DNA of 64,000 nucleotides from Zantedeschia hybrid cultivar (taxonomy: Eukaryota; Streptophyta; Magnoliopsida; Alismatales; Araceae), in assembly GCA_030544215.1 (NCBI GenBank), contig JARZZO010000008.1, positions 33,349,614 through 33,413,613 on the forward strand. Reading direction: 5' to 3'. The translations under genes and the position numbers were made by a program. Below the pieces are notes generated by a model. That model made no database searches, had not been told where the DNA came from, and saw only the letters and a program-made list of their open reading frames with translations. Position 1 is the first letter of the stretch; every line of letters starts with the position of its first letter. Positions 21,719 through 34,377 of the stretch are shown one piece after another.

Positions 21719-24700
21719 ATGTCGTTGAATAACTCACTCCGTGGCATACTTGATGCCCTTTTGACTTATTTGATCTACTTGGATTGGTTCAGAAATATGA
21801 AGAATGTCTACAGATTTGAGCACAATAACTTTGTCCCTGGAGCTGATCCTCCTGTTGAATCGGCATTGGAAGCCCCTGAAGCAGAGATGATAGCTAACGA
21901 TAAAAGATCGAAGGACAAAGGCAAAGGAGTAGTGAAGGGTGACTGCTTCTACTATAAGCAGTATGGTCACTGGAAAAGGAACTGCAAGGAGTTCCTTAAC
22001 GATAAAGCTCATGGAAGAGTGAAGCTGTCTGAAGCTTCCGATATCTATATGATAGATATCAACTTATCAGTTAGAGATTCCACATCTTGGGTATTGGATA
22101 CCGGATGTGCTTCTCATATCTATCATGATGCACAGATGCTGACAAGTAAGTGCAAGTTGAGACAAGGTGAGGTGGAATTGAGGCTAGGAAATGGCGCAAA
22201 AGTTGCGGCGATTGCTGTTGGGACAACAAACCTCAGGCTTCGATTAGGAGACGCCTTATTTTTAGAGGATTGTTATTATGTTCCTAGCATAATAAAGAAC
22301 ATCATATCAATATCTTGTTTGGACAAGATAGGATATAGGTTGACTATTGAAAATAGAAGTTGTTCGATTTATTATGGTAATAAATCAATAGCTTCGGCAT
22401 CTTTAGTCAACGGTCTATATCTCTTAGATGTTTCTTATTACAATCTTCAAATTGATAATGCTCTTAAGAAGAGCAAGAATTGTGTGAACCAAGCCTACAT
22501 GTGGCATTGTAGACTTGGGCACATTGGCGAAAGCAGGTTGCAAAAGTTGCACAAGCATGGTTACTTAACAACATTCGATTATGAATCGTTTGCAACATGC
22601 GAATCCTGCCTTATGGGAAAGATGGCAAAATCTCCATTTAGTGGACATGGAGAATGTGCCAATGACATTTTGGAACTAATACATTCAGATGTATGTGGTC
22701 CAATGTCCACCCAAGCCAAAGATGGCTTTTCTTACTTCATCACATTCACCGATGACTTCTCAAGATTCGGCTATGTGTACTTAATGAAGTACAAGTCGGA
22801 AGCATTTGAGAAGTTTAAGGAGTTCAAGAATGAGGTAGAGAAGCAATTAGAAAAGAGTATTAAAGCTCTTCGATCAGATCGAGGAGGAGAATACTTGAGT
22901 ACTAACTTCACACAATTCTTAAAGGATAATGGTATCCTTTCTCAGCTGACCCCTCTATATACACCACAGATGAATGGTGTATCAGAAAGGAGGAATCGCA
23001 CCTTGTTGGACATGGTGCGATCCATGATGAGCTTTTCGGGATTACCAGTGTCCCTCTGGGGGTATGCTCTAAAGTCAGCAACATAGCTACTGAACAGAGT
23101 ACCCAACAAGTCTGTGGCCTCTACTCCATATGAGATATGGAAAGGCAAGAAACCAGAATTTAAACATGTTAAAGTCTGGGGTTGTCCTGCTCATGTAAAG
23201 AGGCATGATCTAGAGAAGCTGGAATCACGAACTGATAAATGCAGGTTTGTGGGATATCCAAAGGAAACCTTTGGATACTATTTTTTCCATCCTGGTGAAC
23301 AAAAGGTGTTTGTCGCCAGGAAAACTGTCTTCCTAGAAGAGGAATACCTTCTCCAGGAGGACAATGAGAGTAAAATAGTACTCGAAGAGGTTCCAGATCC
23401 CCAAACAGCTGCATTATCATCAGATGAGATATCGGTTCCTAAATCTGTTCAGGTACACACAGATGAGCCTCGTAGATCTAGTAGAGTACCTAGACTGCCC
23501 GAACGATATGTGGGACATATTGCTGAAGGTGAGTCTAAGGTAGAATATAATGAGGATGATGATCCTAAAACTTACCAGGAGACCATAGAAGGCCCAGAAG
23601 CCGGGAAATGGCGAGAAGCCATGAACTCTGAAATCCAGTCCATGTACACCAACCAAGTTTGGAACTTGGAGGACTTGCCCGAGGGTATTGTAACCATTGG
23701 TTGCAAGTGGATCTTTAAGAGAAAGATCGGTGCTGATGGACGGATCGACACTTATAAGGCAAGGTTGGTGGCAAAGGGATATCGTCAAAGGCAAGGAATT
23801 GACTATGACGAGACTTTCTCACCAGTTGCCATGATAAAGTCGATCAGAGTTCTACTCGCCATTGCTGCACATTTTGATTATGAAATCTGGCAGATGGATG
23901 TGAAGACTGCCTTCCTCAATGGTAACTTTGAGGAGGAGGTGTATATGATACAACCAGAAGGTTTCACATCCAAAGAATCTCTAGATAAAGTGTGCAGGCT
24001 TCAGAGGTCCATTTATGGACTGAAGCAGGCTTCCCGGAGCTGGAACATAAAATTTGACGAGGCTGTCAAGTCTTATGACTTCATTAAGAATGAAGATGAG
24101 CCTTGTGTGTACAAGAAGACCAGTACGAGTGCAGTCACTTTTCTAGTTCTTTACGTAGATGACATACTACTCATTGGGAATGATGTAGCTATGATGTCAT
24201 CAGTAAAGATCTGGCTGTCGAAAAACTTCTCCATGAAGGATTTGGGAGAAGCATCCTACGTATTAGGAATACGGATCTATAGAGATAGATCAAAGAGGAT
24301 GCTTGGAATGACCCAATCCTTGTACATAGATACCATAGTCAAAAGGTTTGGCATGAAAAATTTCAAGAGAGGTCTCATACCGATGAGACATAGAATTAGT
24401 CTCTCAAAGGAGCAGTCTCCTAAGACTCCTAATGAGAGGGCATTCATGGATAGAATACCCTATGCCTCTGCCATAGGATCTATTATGTATGACATGCTAT
24501 GTACACGGCCTGATGTTACATTTGCTCTAAGTGTTACGAGCAGATTTCATGCTGATCCAGGCGAATAGCACTGGAAGGCAGTAAAATGTATCCTTAAGTA
24601 CTTGAGAAGAACTAAGGATATGTTTCTTGTCTATGGAGGAGGTGACTTAAAACTGCGAGGCTTTACTGACTTGAGTTTCCAGTCGGATCCAGATGATAGC

Positions 24701-25125
24701 AAGTCTACATCTGGATTCGTGTTTACTTTGAATGGAGGCGCAGTGTGCTGGAAGAGTTCCAAGCAAGTAACCACTGCAGATTCGACGACTGAAGCTGAGT
24801 ACATTGCTGCAACTGAAGCCGCCAAGGAAGCAGTGTGGTTGAAGAAATTCATCACCGACCTCGGCGTAGTTCCCAGCATCCTTGATCATGTTCCACTGTT
24901 GTGCGACAACAATGGGACTATTGCACAAGTGAAAGTGCCGTGGTCTCATCAGAAATCGAAAGATCTTCTGAGGCGCTTTCATCTTATCCAGAGGAGATGT
25001 AGTAGTGGAAAGAGTTCCATCTGTCGATAATGTAGCAGATCCACTGACGAAGCCGTTGGCTGAAATTGTGTTTGAGCGTCACCTAGAGTCTATAGGCTTA
25101 TTGTATAAAGGTGATTGGCTTTAGT
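21719..25125 (+). pseudogene. copia gag-pol polyprotein of element A, two stops and a frameshift
   Basis: One frame from ATG 21719. Gag is shortened: the N-terminus MSLNNSLRGILDA joins within about 65 codons to the zinc knuckle CFYYKQYGHWKRNC, whose second Cys is Tyr. The protease has WVLDTGCASHI. The integrase has the HCRLGHIGESRLQ zinc region, HSDVCGP and DDFSRFGYV, and SDRGGEYLS. RT has DVKTAFLNG, IYGLKQASRSW and the catalytic LYVDDILLIG. RNase H has FTDLSFQSDPDDSKSTSG and STTEAEYIA. Lesions: TAG 23084-23086 (after integrase core), TAG 24566-24568 (RT/RNase H junction), and an indel near 24985-24990, after which VPSVDNVADPLTKPLAE continues in another frame to 25125. The rest is well preserved, so inactivation is mild. 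Confidence 0.9.
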
Positions 25126-25126
25126 C

Positions 25127-25138
25127 CAAGTGGGGGAT
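25127..25138 (+). other. polypurine tract of copia A
   Basis: CAAGTGGGGGAT directly before the 3' LTR start TGTTAG at 25139; the plus-strand priming site. Confidence 0.85.
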
Positions 25139-26692
25139 TGTTAGTTTTAGGTGGCCTACAAGCCATTCTGACTATATAAATCTCGTTCATTTATTAACAA
25201 AATGGCATAATATTCATTATGTGTAAATCACATTAATTATTGTTTCATAATGAAGTCCGTGGATATGTGCTATAGTGATCAGATTATAATGAGATCATAC
25301 TAATAAGACTGATCACTTAAACACACATATTCTTAATCGTTCATAGTCGGAGGATATCTGAGAAGGACATCGGATATCCAGTTAGACTAGTACAGATTAC
25401 TCCTGCTCATATGATGAGGGTGACTGGTCTCATAAGTCACTTGTGTGGAGACACTAAGGCGAATCTGTAGGTGCTCATTGGAGAATGAGTTCACTGAACT
25501 GATCCGACTGAATCGCTGGATGGTATTGTACCTCACTGTCAACCAGTTTGATTCTATTGTCGCAGTTGCGTGGATGGTCCTCGGACCTGAGACACCAAGG
25601 ACACCTTGTCGGTGGACTTCTGTGCTTTGACCTTGGTTTACGAATCTCTAGCCACGGGATTCCAATACGCCAAGGATTGGGTACAGCGGAATACCGTCGA
25701 AGGGAATTGTGTGTCAATAAGGAATCATTCGCTCTCGGTACTTAGAGAGAGAATGCTCTAGGAAGGATGCGCGAAAGTCCTTGGCCAGGAAGGACGATAA
25801 TATCGGGAAAGGAGTTTTCTGATATTCATCAGCGGCATCCAATCCAAGTGAGTCGACCGGCTAGGGTTTGACAGCTCGCCATGCCCTGAGTTGACTCGAG
25901 AGCATTGTACGAATGAAGGATTATATCTACGCGGTAACTGTCGGCGGAAAGGTTCCAAGAGTGGGTTACTTAACCCCAATACCTTCCGGGTTCACATAGT
26001 GTTGCTTGGCACCCAACGTGATCGGAGGCCCGGTCGAATTCCATGTGCGACATCAATTCAATTGATTAATTAATTAATAAAGGGTTATTAATTGATTAAT
26101 AAAGCCAGTGAGGAGTCACTGGGCTTGTTGAGCCATTAACTGGACTGGTACTTGGGCCTAGAGGGTCACACGCACATGATTCTCAAGGCGATGGATAAAT
26201 AAGTGGGTTTTATACAAACCAGGGGTTTTTATGAAAAATCACGCGGTTAGTATAAAACATAGCGAACGGGCTGAGCAGGCCAAGCTGCTGCTAACCCTAG
26301 CCGCCCCTCCTCAGTTTCTCTCTCTCTCTAGCGTCCAGACATATCCAGATCTGCTCCGCCGTTTCTCTGAATCCCGTTCGACGGGAAATCGTCCGCGCGA
26401 TGCGGCGATCGTTGCGGCAACTGGCGGAGGTTTCGTGGGTTGCGAAGAACGAGGAACGCGAGGATATCCATCGCGGGGAGGATCGCGTGGACTTCGCTAG
26501 AGGTCGGGCACTTGCGCGGCTTGCAGTGTCGCACCGACGGAACCGAACGATTGCGGATTCGAATCCGCACACGGTGAGAATTGATTATCCGATAATCGTA
26601 GTTTTAGTTTCTTCGAAACGGGAAAACGGATCGTTGTAAATTTTTATTTTTCGCTGCGTGAGCGATCCGGAGAAACCCGAGAAAACCCAACA
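25139..26692 (+). repeat. 3' LTR of copia A
   Basis: 1554 bp, TGTTAG to CCCAACA, collinear with 16561-18112. The hairpin stem is GGATATCT/GGATATCC here: a C-to-T change that keeps a G-U pair. Confidence 0.95.
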
Positions 26693-26697
26693 AAGTG

Positions 26698-29025
26698 TAC
26701 ACAATATGAAGTCCTTTACCTGGAATGCGTGTTCGCCACATTCACGGCCTGTTGCTTCTACAACAGAAGGGCATGAGAAGGGACCTTTTTCAGATAGGTC
26801 ATGCATATGATCAGTTGAGTATGAATCAAATTGGGCCGAGCAAGCCAAATCCAACATTTTTCTTTCTATCTTTTTTTTCCTTTCTGGTTTGGCCACAATC
26901 ACCAAACAGAGACCAAAATTGGATTGACCCATGCTAATCATGAGATCAAGACCAAAGTTGAGGAATATGCCATGGATATTCACATCCCACTCTTTCGGTC
27001 TTCTTAATTGTGGAAGAGGCCAATAATTCTATTTTTCCTTGTTTCTGTTTGTAAACCTTGTCTGTTTGGGAAATATTCTATGAGCATTCACATATCTTAA
27101 TGGTTGTTAACTAAAGGGATCCACTACTAATAATGGATAACTTTAATGGAGTCAAACTTAACTATGCAAGATATGAGTAGTTTTTCAAACCATCTACTTT
27201 ATAAGGACTAAAAACCTAAAAGACCCAAATAAATATATGTCTGCCCATTAAATACTCTTTAGATATAGAAATGGCAACCCAATGACTTTAGTAGTTGTCA
27301 ACAAAAGAAACTTATCCATCAAAGAATCATAAAACAGAATAGCTACATGGTCTGGTCAGGCAGGGGCGGAAGTAGTGGTTTAAAAGTTCATGAGTCATAT
27401 CAAACAAAAGAATGTTCAGACAAATGAGGTTGGATGTTTGAAGATAAACCATACTCTGACTTCAGAAAAACACCAGCCACAAACTAACATAGCCAGTCCT
27501 CACGTCCCTCAATTCCAAGGTACCAGTCTAGAATAAATCTAGAGAATGTTCCAAACTAACAGTGACCACCTTGGTGAAGGTTCCATGCAATTCCAAACTG
27601 TCCATTGCAAACCAGGATTGGGTGATTTGATAAAACACGATGAGACATTCAAAAGCTTCATAGGATATGGTAAATTGAGAGATACAATGACAGTTATAAC
27701 TATATGATGGCAGTTATTTATTAACAGTGGAAAGCTTTCAATCATCCAAACTTACTTCCTCTTCTATAAACCTGGTCTGCAATGTCTCCTTGTCAATAAG
27801 CCAACCTACAAGACTAGATTCACTTGATGCTTGATGATGAATTATAGGATTGAATACAATGGGTAGATCAGCCATGCCCACTGTGGAGCTGTCATCCTTG
27901 CATGTATATTTATGTTAAAAATCTCATATATAAACATATATTCAGTTTTTCATCTGTAAATGTGAGTAAGTAAGAGTTTCACATCCACCTACCTCTCAGT
28001 AGTCTGTACTATCCTTTTCCTCATCTCTCTACTCTACTCTTACAAGCTAATCTCCCTCTCTGTTGTTCTAATCCAAACTCTGTCTCCACTGTCCTAGGCC
28101 ATCTCTCTCTCTCTTTGTATTCGAGTCCAAACTCTTTCTAAAAATTGGTTCCCTTAATTAGCAAGCATACTAATTTTCCCCTTTACTATATATTCTGCTG
28201 AAAAGAGGAAAGTCTTCCGAATGCATATCATGCATTTGATTTTTGAATTCATTAAAAGCAATTTCCAACATTTTTTATATTCCCTAACTTCATCTGTTGA
28301 CCTCTTTCTCAACAAATAGATTATGTTATTATTACATTTTCCATGATCTGATAATTGGAATGGAGTATCTTAGGATGTACCTTAGTGTTCTGCAGTAGAA
28401 TAACGTGATGAATTAGAAAAAAAAAACAGGTGTAAGACATTCATCAATTTTTGTTTGAAATAAAAAGAATTTTGAAATAAAAACCTTCTAATTATTAGTC
28501 TGTTTTTTGACAGAATGTCCTTCCCTGGGTATATATATTAGTGGACAAATGGCAATTTTAATATTCATCACCGGGTGACCTCCGATTCTACGTAGTCCAT
28601 GAAAATTAAAAAGGCTGCCAGCGTAAGAATATGAGGAAAATGGGATGCGGTGTCCTGTGCAAAAGGAATGGCAAAGTATCCAAGCACAGTCTAGGAGCCA
28701 TTTTGTTTTATTCCTTATTCATTTATGAAGTTTAAAGTTCTTGAATTCTTAAAGCTTCCTCTTGATGCCAGCTGACTATATATATATAGCTATAGCTAGC
28801 TACTTTCCCTAAGAATGCCAAGGATCACCTGCAAGGATAAACTTTTTTATATCCTTTTTGTCGTTTTGAGGACCAATTTGGAATGCTGATTCAACTGCAT
28901 AATGGTCGCCTCAGTGACAAAATTCCGACAGTCCACTGTCTTGCTATTCTTCTATCACAGTCATTGTTGTTACTTTGGTTCTCTACTCCTTATTGCATCT
29001 CTATAGGAAAATTGTTCGCGAAAGA
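26698..29025. other. non-coding AT-rich flank, no gene assigned
   Basis: No TE protein or clear gene. A short minus-strand open segment (EATGRECGEHAFQ) ends at a donor-like CAG|GTAAAG near 26740 but has no partner exon I can support. A TATATATATAG block near 28780 could be a promoter for the gene at 29026, though it is 245 nt upstream of the ATG. Confidence 0.35.
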
Positions 29026-29479
29026 ATGAGTCAGACCTCTACTAGCAGCCATGTCAACCAAAGCCAGATACCTACACCTGAGCCACCCATGTGCTTTTGT
29101 CAACGCCCATGTCGGACTTATATTTCTTCTAAAGACAAAAGCTTAGGGAGGAGATTTTTCAGATGTGGTAATTGGGGGGTAAGAATATGAAATTTGATAG
29201 TCAGTTGGATTATCTTGCAATTACTTATATACCTAACGAAGTCTAACAAATTTGTATTATTTTTAGGGAATCAACCATTGTGACTATTTTGCTTGGGTGG
29301 ACGATTATCACCATTCAACTGTTGATTTGAAGTATCAAATATTGGCAATGGAGAAGGAGATGAAAATGATCAACGGAAAGCTTTATGTACTTGTGAAAGA
29401 CATTAGGACAATAAAGACTTGGGCGAAGACAACATGCATTTTGAGCCTAGTTAGTGTTCTGTATTTCCTATGCAAATGA
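29026..29479 (+). CDS. GRF-type zinc-finger protein with C-terminal membrane segment
   Basis: Two exons: 29026-29178 and 29267-29479. The 88-nt intron is phase 0 with good GT-AG sites (GGGG|GTAAGA, TTTTTAG|GGAATC). The spliced product is 121 residues. The GRF finger is formed only after splicing: CFCQRPC, then GRRFFRCGNWG from exon 1 and GINHCDYFAWVDD from exon 2, giving the spaced Cys/His ligands, the RRFF and the F.W of the family. A predicted helix follows, then a hydrophobic tail TTCILSLVSVLYFLCK that may anchor it in a membrane. GRF fingers bind nucleic acid. Short plant proteins of this kind are common, often among transposons, and their role is unknown. No stop or frameshift interrupts it. 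Confidence 0.7.
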
Positions 29480-30776
29480 GTCGGCTCTGTATTTTGTATG
29501 GACATGAATCCAACGTTTGGGTGGGGCCCGCCCGTGTTCATGGGTTCTATATTTTCTATGGACATGAATCCAATGGTTGGCTCATGTACATTTTCGGTTT
29601 GGAATGATTTAGAATGATTTCTGGTAGCTTATCAAAATAGTAGATTCATGTGTTTGTTTTTTTTGTTTTTTTTTTTTGTTTAAGATGACTTTCTTTGTTA
29701 TAAATATTTTCAAAGTCAATACTTTCTTTGTTGTTTAAGATGACTTTGACTGTCAGAAATAAGTCTCATGAATTCATAGGAAATCCTCCTCCTATCCTAT
29801 GTAACTGGGAGAGATAGACTTTGAACCTAAGATCTCTCGTGTGAAGGGGAAGAATCTACATGCTCAAACCACAAGCTCTTTGATTGAGAACGCCCTTCAA
29901 AGATGTCTGATCACGCACTGCCTTCATGAGCTCTTTGAGCTCATCTTTAAGGTGAGGGGATGGGCATCCGAACTGGGAGCATCATTTCTCAAAATGCTGA
30001 TAGAATGAAAACATGGGAATTTCACATTATTTGAAATCAACATCCGAACTCACAGGTGGATCAATACACCAGATAAGCAAGAAATCAAATAAGTGGACCG
30101 CCTGCCAAGTTCACTTGCCAAGAAAGCAAAATGATTGCTAAGTTAGGTGCTTGTGATGTCAATTAGCCAGCCAATTGCTGAAGGTACCAACCGTAACCAG
30201 AAAAAAAAAAAATTATGTATTAAGAAATCTTTAAAAGATTTTTAATTTTTACATTAAAATTAACTACTAGTACACTTGCTCGAGTTCCATCAGTTTCTAC
30301 CAGCCCAACTCTTAACTTACCATTGTAAGCCTCCAATACTTCAGGAACATCCTTCTGATACGGTTCATCTGATACGGTTCAACATACAAATCCCAAAAGG
30401 CAATGTCAGGAATATAAAACGCTGTTGCAGTCGGTTTCCTTCTCAGCAACTTTCTTGACTCCAGAAGCCCGAGGACAAAGGCCCTGGGAAGGATCCTCTT
30501 CTAAAAGCTATAGGTCAGAAGCGTAGAGCGCAGCGCTATGTAGAGCGTAGAGCGAGGCCCTGTGAGATCTTTATACGTTCGATGTTCAACTCGAATGGTC
30601 TTATTTATATATAGTGCAAGACTTCAAGCGACTTGTATATAATTGCAATTCCCAATATATCATAAGTGCAATACACAGAGTTCGAACATTACTGCTGAAT
30701 TACATAAAAGTAGCATTAGATGGGTACATCAAATTCTAGAAAGAGAGACGAATATAAGCCGGAAACCAACAATAGA
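29480..30776. other. non-coding stretch
   Basis: Contains a T-rich run near 29650-29680 and a short GCGTAGAGCGCAGCGC-like repeat near 30518-30555. No gene found. Confidence 0.4.
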
Positions 30777-32063
30777 CTAATATCCACGGTATGTAGCGAT
30801 CTCATCGCGAATATTATCTCGTACCCTCGCCATATCATCCATGCTTGAATCGGGAGTAGTTGATTGTGATGCATCCTCCTGCACGCTAGTTTGGGTAGCC
30901 TCAAACACCTCCTCATCTGCAAAGGTTTCATACAAAGCATCGTGCATTCTCATCTCTACTAGAAAGTTGTGTAACACAACAGCTGCTACAACCGTCTTCA
31001 CTTGAGTCACATAAGAGTAAGATGGCATGTTGTTTAAAATTGTCTAGCGACGTTTAAGGAGCCCAAATGAACGCTCAATCACATTTCTCAAAGACGAATG
31101 TAGCCGATTGAACTGCTCATCCTTGCCTCTGGCACTTTGCCGTTGGAAGTCTGGTATGTGGTACCTAACATTTTTATATGGGGCAAGGAAACCTTTCCTA
31201 TTTGCGTATCCAGCATCTACAAGATAAAATTTTTCTGCAATAAAGGAAATGATTGAAGTGAATGACTCTGAATTTTGTAAGTAATAAAACATAAGTCAAA
31301 AATCTTATTACTTGTTAGAACATAACTCACCTCCAGGGGGCACAGGAAAATTATTAGTCAGATTATGAACAGAATCTGCGAGAATCTTTGCATCATGTGT
31401 GGTGCCCTCCCATCCAGCAGCTATGAATGTGAAGCGCATGTCAAAGTCGCAAACAGCTAACACATTTTGTGTGCATCTTTTTCCGTCGCGCCCACACCTA
31501 TAAGCCAATTGTTTTGCAAGAGGAATGTTCGCACTTATATGTGTACCATCCAATGTTCCTATTGCATTCTTGAAGAAGGGCCAATATTTCCCACCTGCAT
31601 AAGTCTTTACGTGTGTTGGAATATCCTCTAACGGAACATGCGGCCTTATCATATCAGGTGCCCACACACAAAAGGCATTTAACACCCTGTGAAAATACTT
31701 GGATATGGTTTCACTTGAGTGGTGAAGGATGTCACACATGTTTGAATTCCTTTGATTGTGCGCCAGTATTTGCAAAAAAATTCTCATTTGTTCCTCAAGA
31801 GAGACAAATCTTGAGTTGCGCAATAAACCCCTTTCTCTGAATATAGAACATAACCTTTGAAAGATATCTAGGTACAATCGACAAGTAGAGTAACACTGTC
31901 TCCAATGTCCATTAACCATCTCATGAACTACACTATGTCCTCTACAACTGTCCTCATATACAGACGACCTTACAAAGTACGTCTGATAATACCAATACAT
32001 CCGACAAAGAAAAAGGAAAAGAAGTAGATCGAATAATTGTTCCTCCTCATCTTCACATTCCAT
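30777..32063 (-). pseudogene. PIF/Harbinger transposase (DDE_4 superfamily), one nonsense codon
   Basis: Exon 1 is complement 31331-32063 and exon 2 complement 30777-31234, with a 96-nt GT-AG intron split within a Gly/Glu codon. The start is the ATG at 32063, downstream of an acceptor-like GATACAG. The reading is 396 codons. Catalytic residues: Asp172 (GTLDGTHISA), Asp224 (WEGTTHDAKIL) and Glu298 (NVIERSFGLLKRR), with LVDAGYANRKGFLAPYK between. This nuclease would cut and rejoin element ends. Codon 308 is TAG (31044-31046) where the family usually has Trp. Past it the frame stays open to IRDEIATYRGY, so only one lesion inactivates it. An acidic N-terminus precedes the helix-turn-helix-like region. 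Confidence 0.85.
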
Positions 32064-32198
32064 TTCTTCCACCCTGTGCACATCTGCCTGTATCGTGAAA
32101 CGTAAAAAAAAATTATGCATATACATATCCAACTTTACACTAGCATGATAATAAGATCAACACAAAAAACAAGCAAGGACATAATGTTTCCATTAGTC

Positions 32199-32391
32199 AC
32201 ATAACATAAACTTTTCATTAATCACATAATTCATGGCATCTAATTCACATAACATAAACTTTTCATTAATCACATAATTCATGGCATCTAATTCACATAA
32301 CATAAAACTTTTCATTAATCACATAATTCATGGCATCTAATTCACATAACATAAACTTTTCATTAATCACATAATTCATGGCATCTAATTC
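32199..32391. repeat. 48-bp tandem repeat, four copies
   Basis: A unit starting ACATAACATAAACTTTTC and ending CATGGCATCTAATTC. Four near-identical copies, one with an extra A. It lies between the two Harbinger ORFs, near the transposase 5' end. Confidence 0.9.
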
Positions 32392-32701
32392 ATCATGACC
32401 ACCCCTACTGATGGGAAGAACATGCCAAAAAGGTGCTTATCTTGACGTCCACAAGGAAATAAGCTAACCTCGTCAAGGGAAACATGACAAAAAGTGACCT
32501 GACCTCGTCAAGGAAAATAATCAGCATGCTAGCACCAAACCCACCCTGACTTCCCCAAGGGAAACATCACAAAATGGTCAACATTCCAGTACAATCAGCC
32601 CAACGTCCTTAAGGGATACATTACAAAATGGTCGACTGATAGCATCACATAGGAAAACAAACACTATAAATATAAAGAACTCATAACATCATAAAGATAG
32701 G

Positions 32702-34377
32702 TCATCCATGCCATACTTGACCCCTCTCAAACTCCCGGCGAACCCATTGAGCTCTCATTTCCTGGGTGCCAAATGCAACAAATTTTCAGCGGGCAAGTGG
32801 GTTGTCAAAAGCATCAATGGATGCCCACCATTCTGGAGACTCCTCAGCTATGTAAGGGTTATCATGCAATAGCTTCATGACATTTGTGATAGAGTAAGGG
32901 TCCTCCTCTTCGGTGGGGTTCATTATCTTTGCCCTTGTAAGTAGGACATCACAAACTTCCTTCATAGATGCCTCAAATGTGCTAGCAACTACAGCTCAGT
33001 TACGCTTCTCTCCTCTTCTTCTTGCCCTTCTCACTAGCTCAGCATCACTATCATCCCTACCTTGTCCACCTATGCTAGCATTACTAACAGGGGTGTCTGC
33101 AGGTGGCCCAGAATACTGAACGTTGTTCTCCATGTCAATGAAAGCATGGTGACTACTCTCATCCATTGGCATTGTCCCCGAAGATGGAATATACTTTGTT
33201 CCGCCTAATGCGACCGATCCATTGAAAATCTCCTGTAATTCATCCTGTAAGGCAAGCGGGTGGTACTTGAATTTGTCTCCACCAGGGAACCTCTACACAT
33301 AACGAAATGTAAGGTTAGGAGTAGAAACAACCAATATGTACAAGCAGTTTGTATAGAAATGCAATGAATAGGGTATGTATGACAAATCGAGGAGTACTTT
33401 CGCGAAATCTTTCCACCATTCGTCTGTTTGTTTGAATGTATTCCTTTCAGGATCCCAACCCATCCCAGTTTCGTCTTTAACTGCTGACCATACTTGCAAG
33501 TCCCTCCTACAGGCATCCCAATGATTCTTTAGCTGATCCTTGTGATAATGGCAACCGGTTGCTGCAAAGAAATCCTTTTCCAATTCTTCATACCCCACTT
33601 TGTTTAAAGTGTGGAAGGGCTTATGACCCTTTCTTACTTGTTCCACACAAAGTTTTACAAAGGTGGAGTGTCTAAACTCATCCCAATTAGCCTTAACCTT
33701 GTCTCCTTCTTGCGCATGTCCAGTGGCTTTGCCTTTACCCTTTGTACCCCTCTGTCCTCGTGTGGTGTCCACACTTTCAGCAACTTGAGAACTCTATACA
33801 ATAAACATGGATTGTGATGTGTAGGCATGTTAACATTAATCAATTGCCACAAAGGCATAATATATGAAAGTTATCTATAAAGAACATATGAAGTGCAAAC
33901 ATTCTAGGGATACATTCTTTATTAGGCATAACTTAAACACCCAATTCTTATGCATTTTATAGGGATACATTTTTATTACGGCTGCTGTTTGATAACACAA
34001 TCTTACAGGCTGCAGACTGTCACTGTGGTAGCTCTCATTCATGCTATCTCTCCATTGTTGATTGAATGTGTTCGGTGAAGGAGACCTATTGGCCATGTGT
34101 ACCATCATCATCTGCGATGGCTACATAAACATAAATGTATGTTAGTGCCCTAATGCATAATATAAGCAAACCATGTCCATAATGCAGAAAAGCTCACCAA
34201 GAAGTTGTTTAAATCAGAAGGCCTTCCCATGCTATCCATCCTTATACCCCCATTAGATGATGAAGGTGCGGTTCTGGAGTTTGGAATTATTGGGATGATT
34301 TCCGATGAACTTGGAGCAATAGTTCTTGGCGGGCGCCAGCCTTGGAAGTGAGATTGCTGTGGGAAAGAGTCTGACAT
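32702..34377 (-). pseudogene. PIF/Harbinger ORF1, Myb/SANT-like DNA-binding protein
   Basis: Four exons on the minus strand: 34377-34198 (60 codons), 34120-34007 (38 codons), 33793-33398 (132 codons), 33292-32702; all junctions are phase 0 with GT-AG ends. Exon 3 holds the trihelix/Myb-like domain: VKLCVEQVRKGHKPFHTLNK, GYEELEKDFFAATGCHY, QLKNHWDACRRDLQVWSAVK, then WDPERNTFKQTDEWWKDFAK. Exon 4 begins RFPGGDKFKYHPLALQDELQ. ORF1 proteins of this family bind element DNA and help the transposase. Two TGA codons (32996-32998 and 32786-32788) interrupt exon 4 before the last stop at 32702-32704. Confidence 0.75.

Larger units (their letters stand above)
16561..26692 (+). mobile_element. Ty1/copia retrotransposon A, complete, TSD aagtg
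   Basis: 5' LTR 16561-18112 (1552 bp), initiator-Met PBS, a very long leader (about 3.6 kb including a nested solo LTR), gag-pol 21719-25125, polypurine tract, 3' LTR 25139-26692 (1554 bp). A perfect TSD AAGTG lies at 16556-16560 and 26693-26697. Integrase precedes RT, which defines copia. Over the first 310 LTR positions about 17 differences are visible by eye, so the insertion is not very recent. Coding is broken by two nonsense codons and a frameshift. Confidence 0.95.

Noticed and set aside
27361..27380. CAGGGGCGGAAGTAG, like a hAT terminal repeat
   Set aside because: No matching inverted end or TSD could be found nearby.
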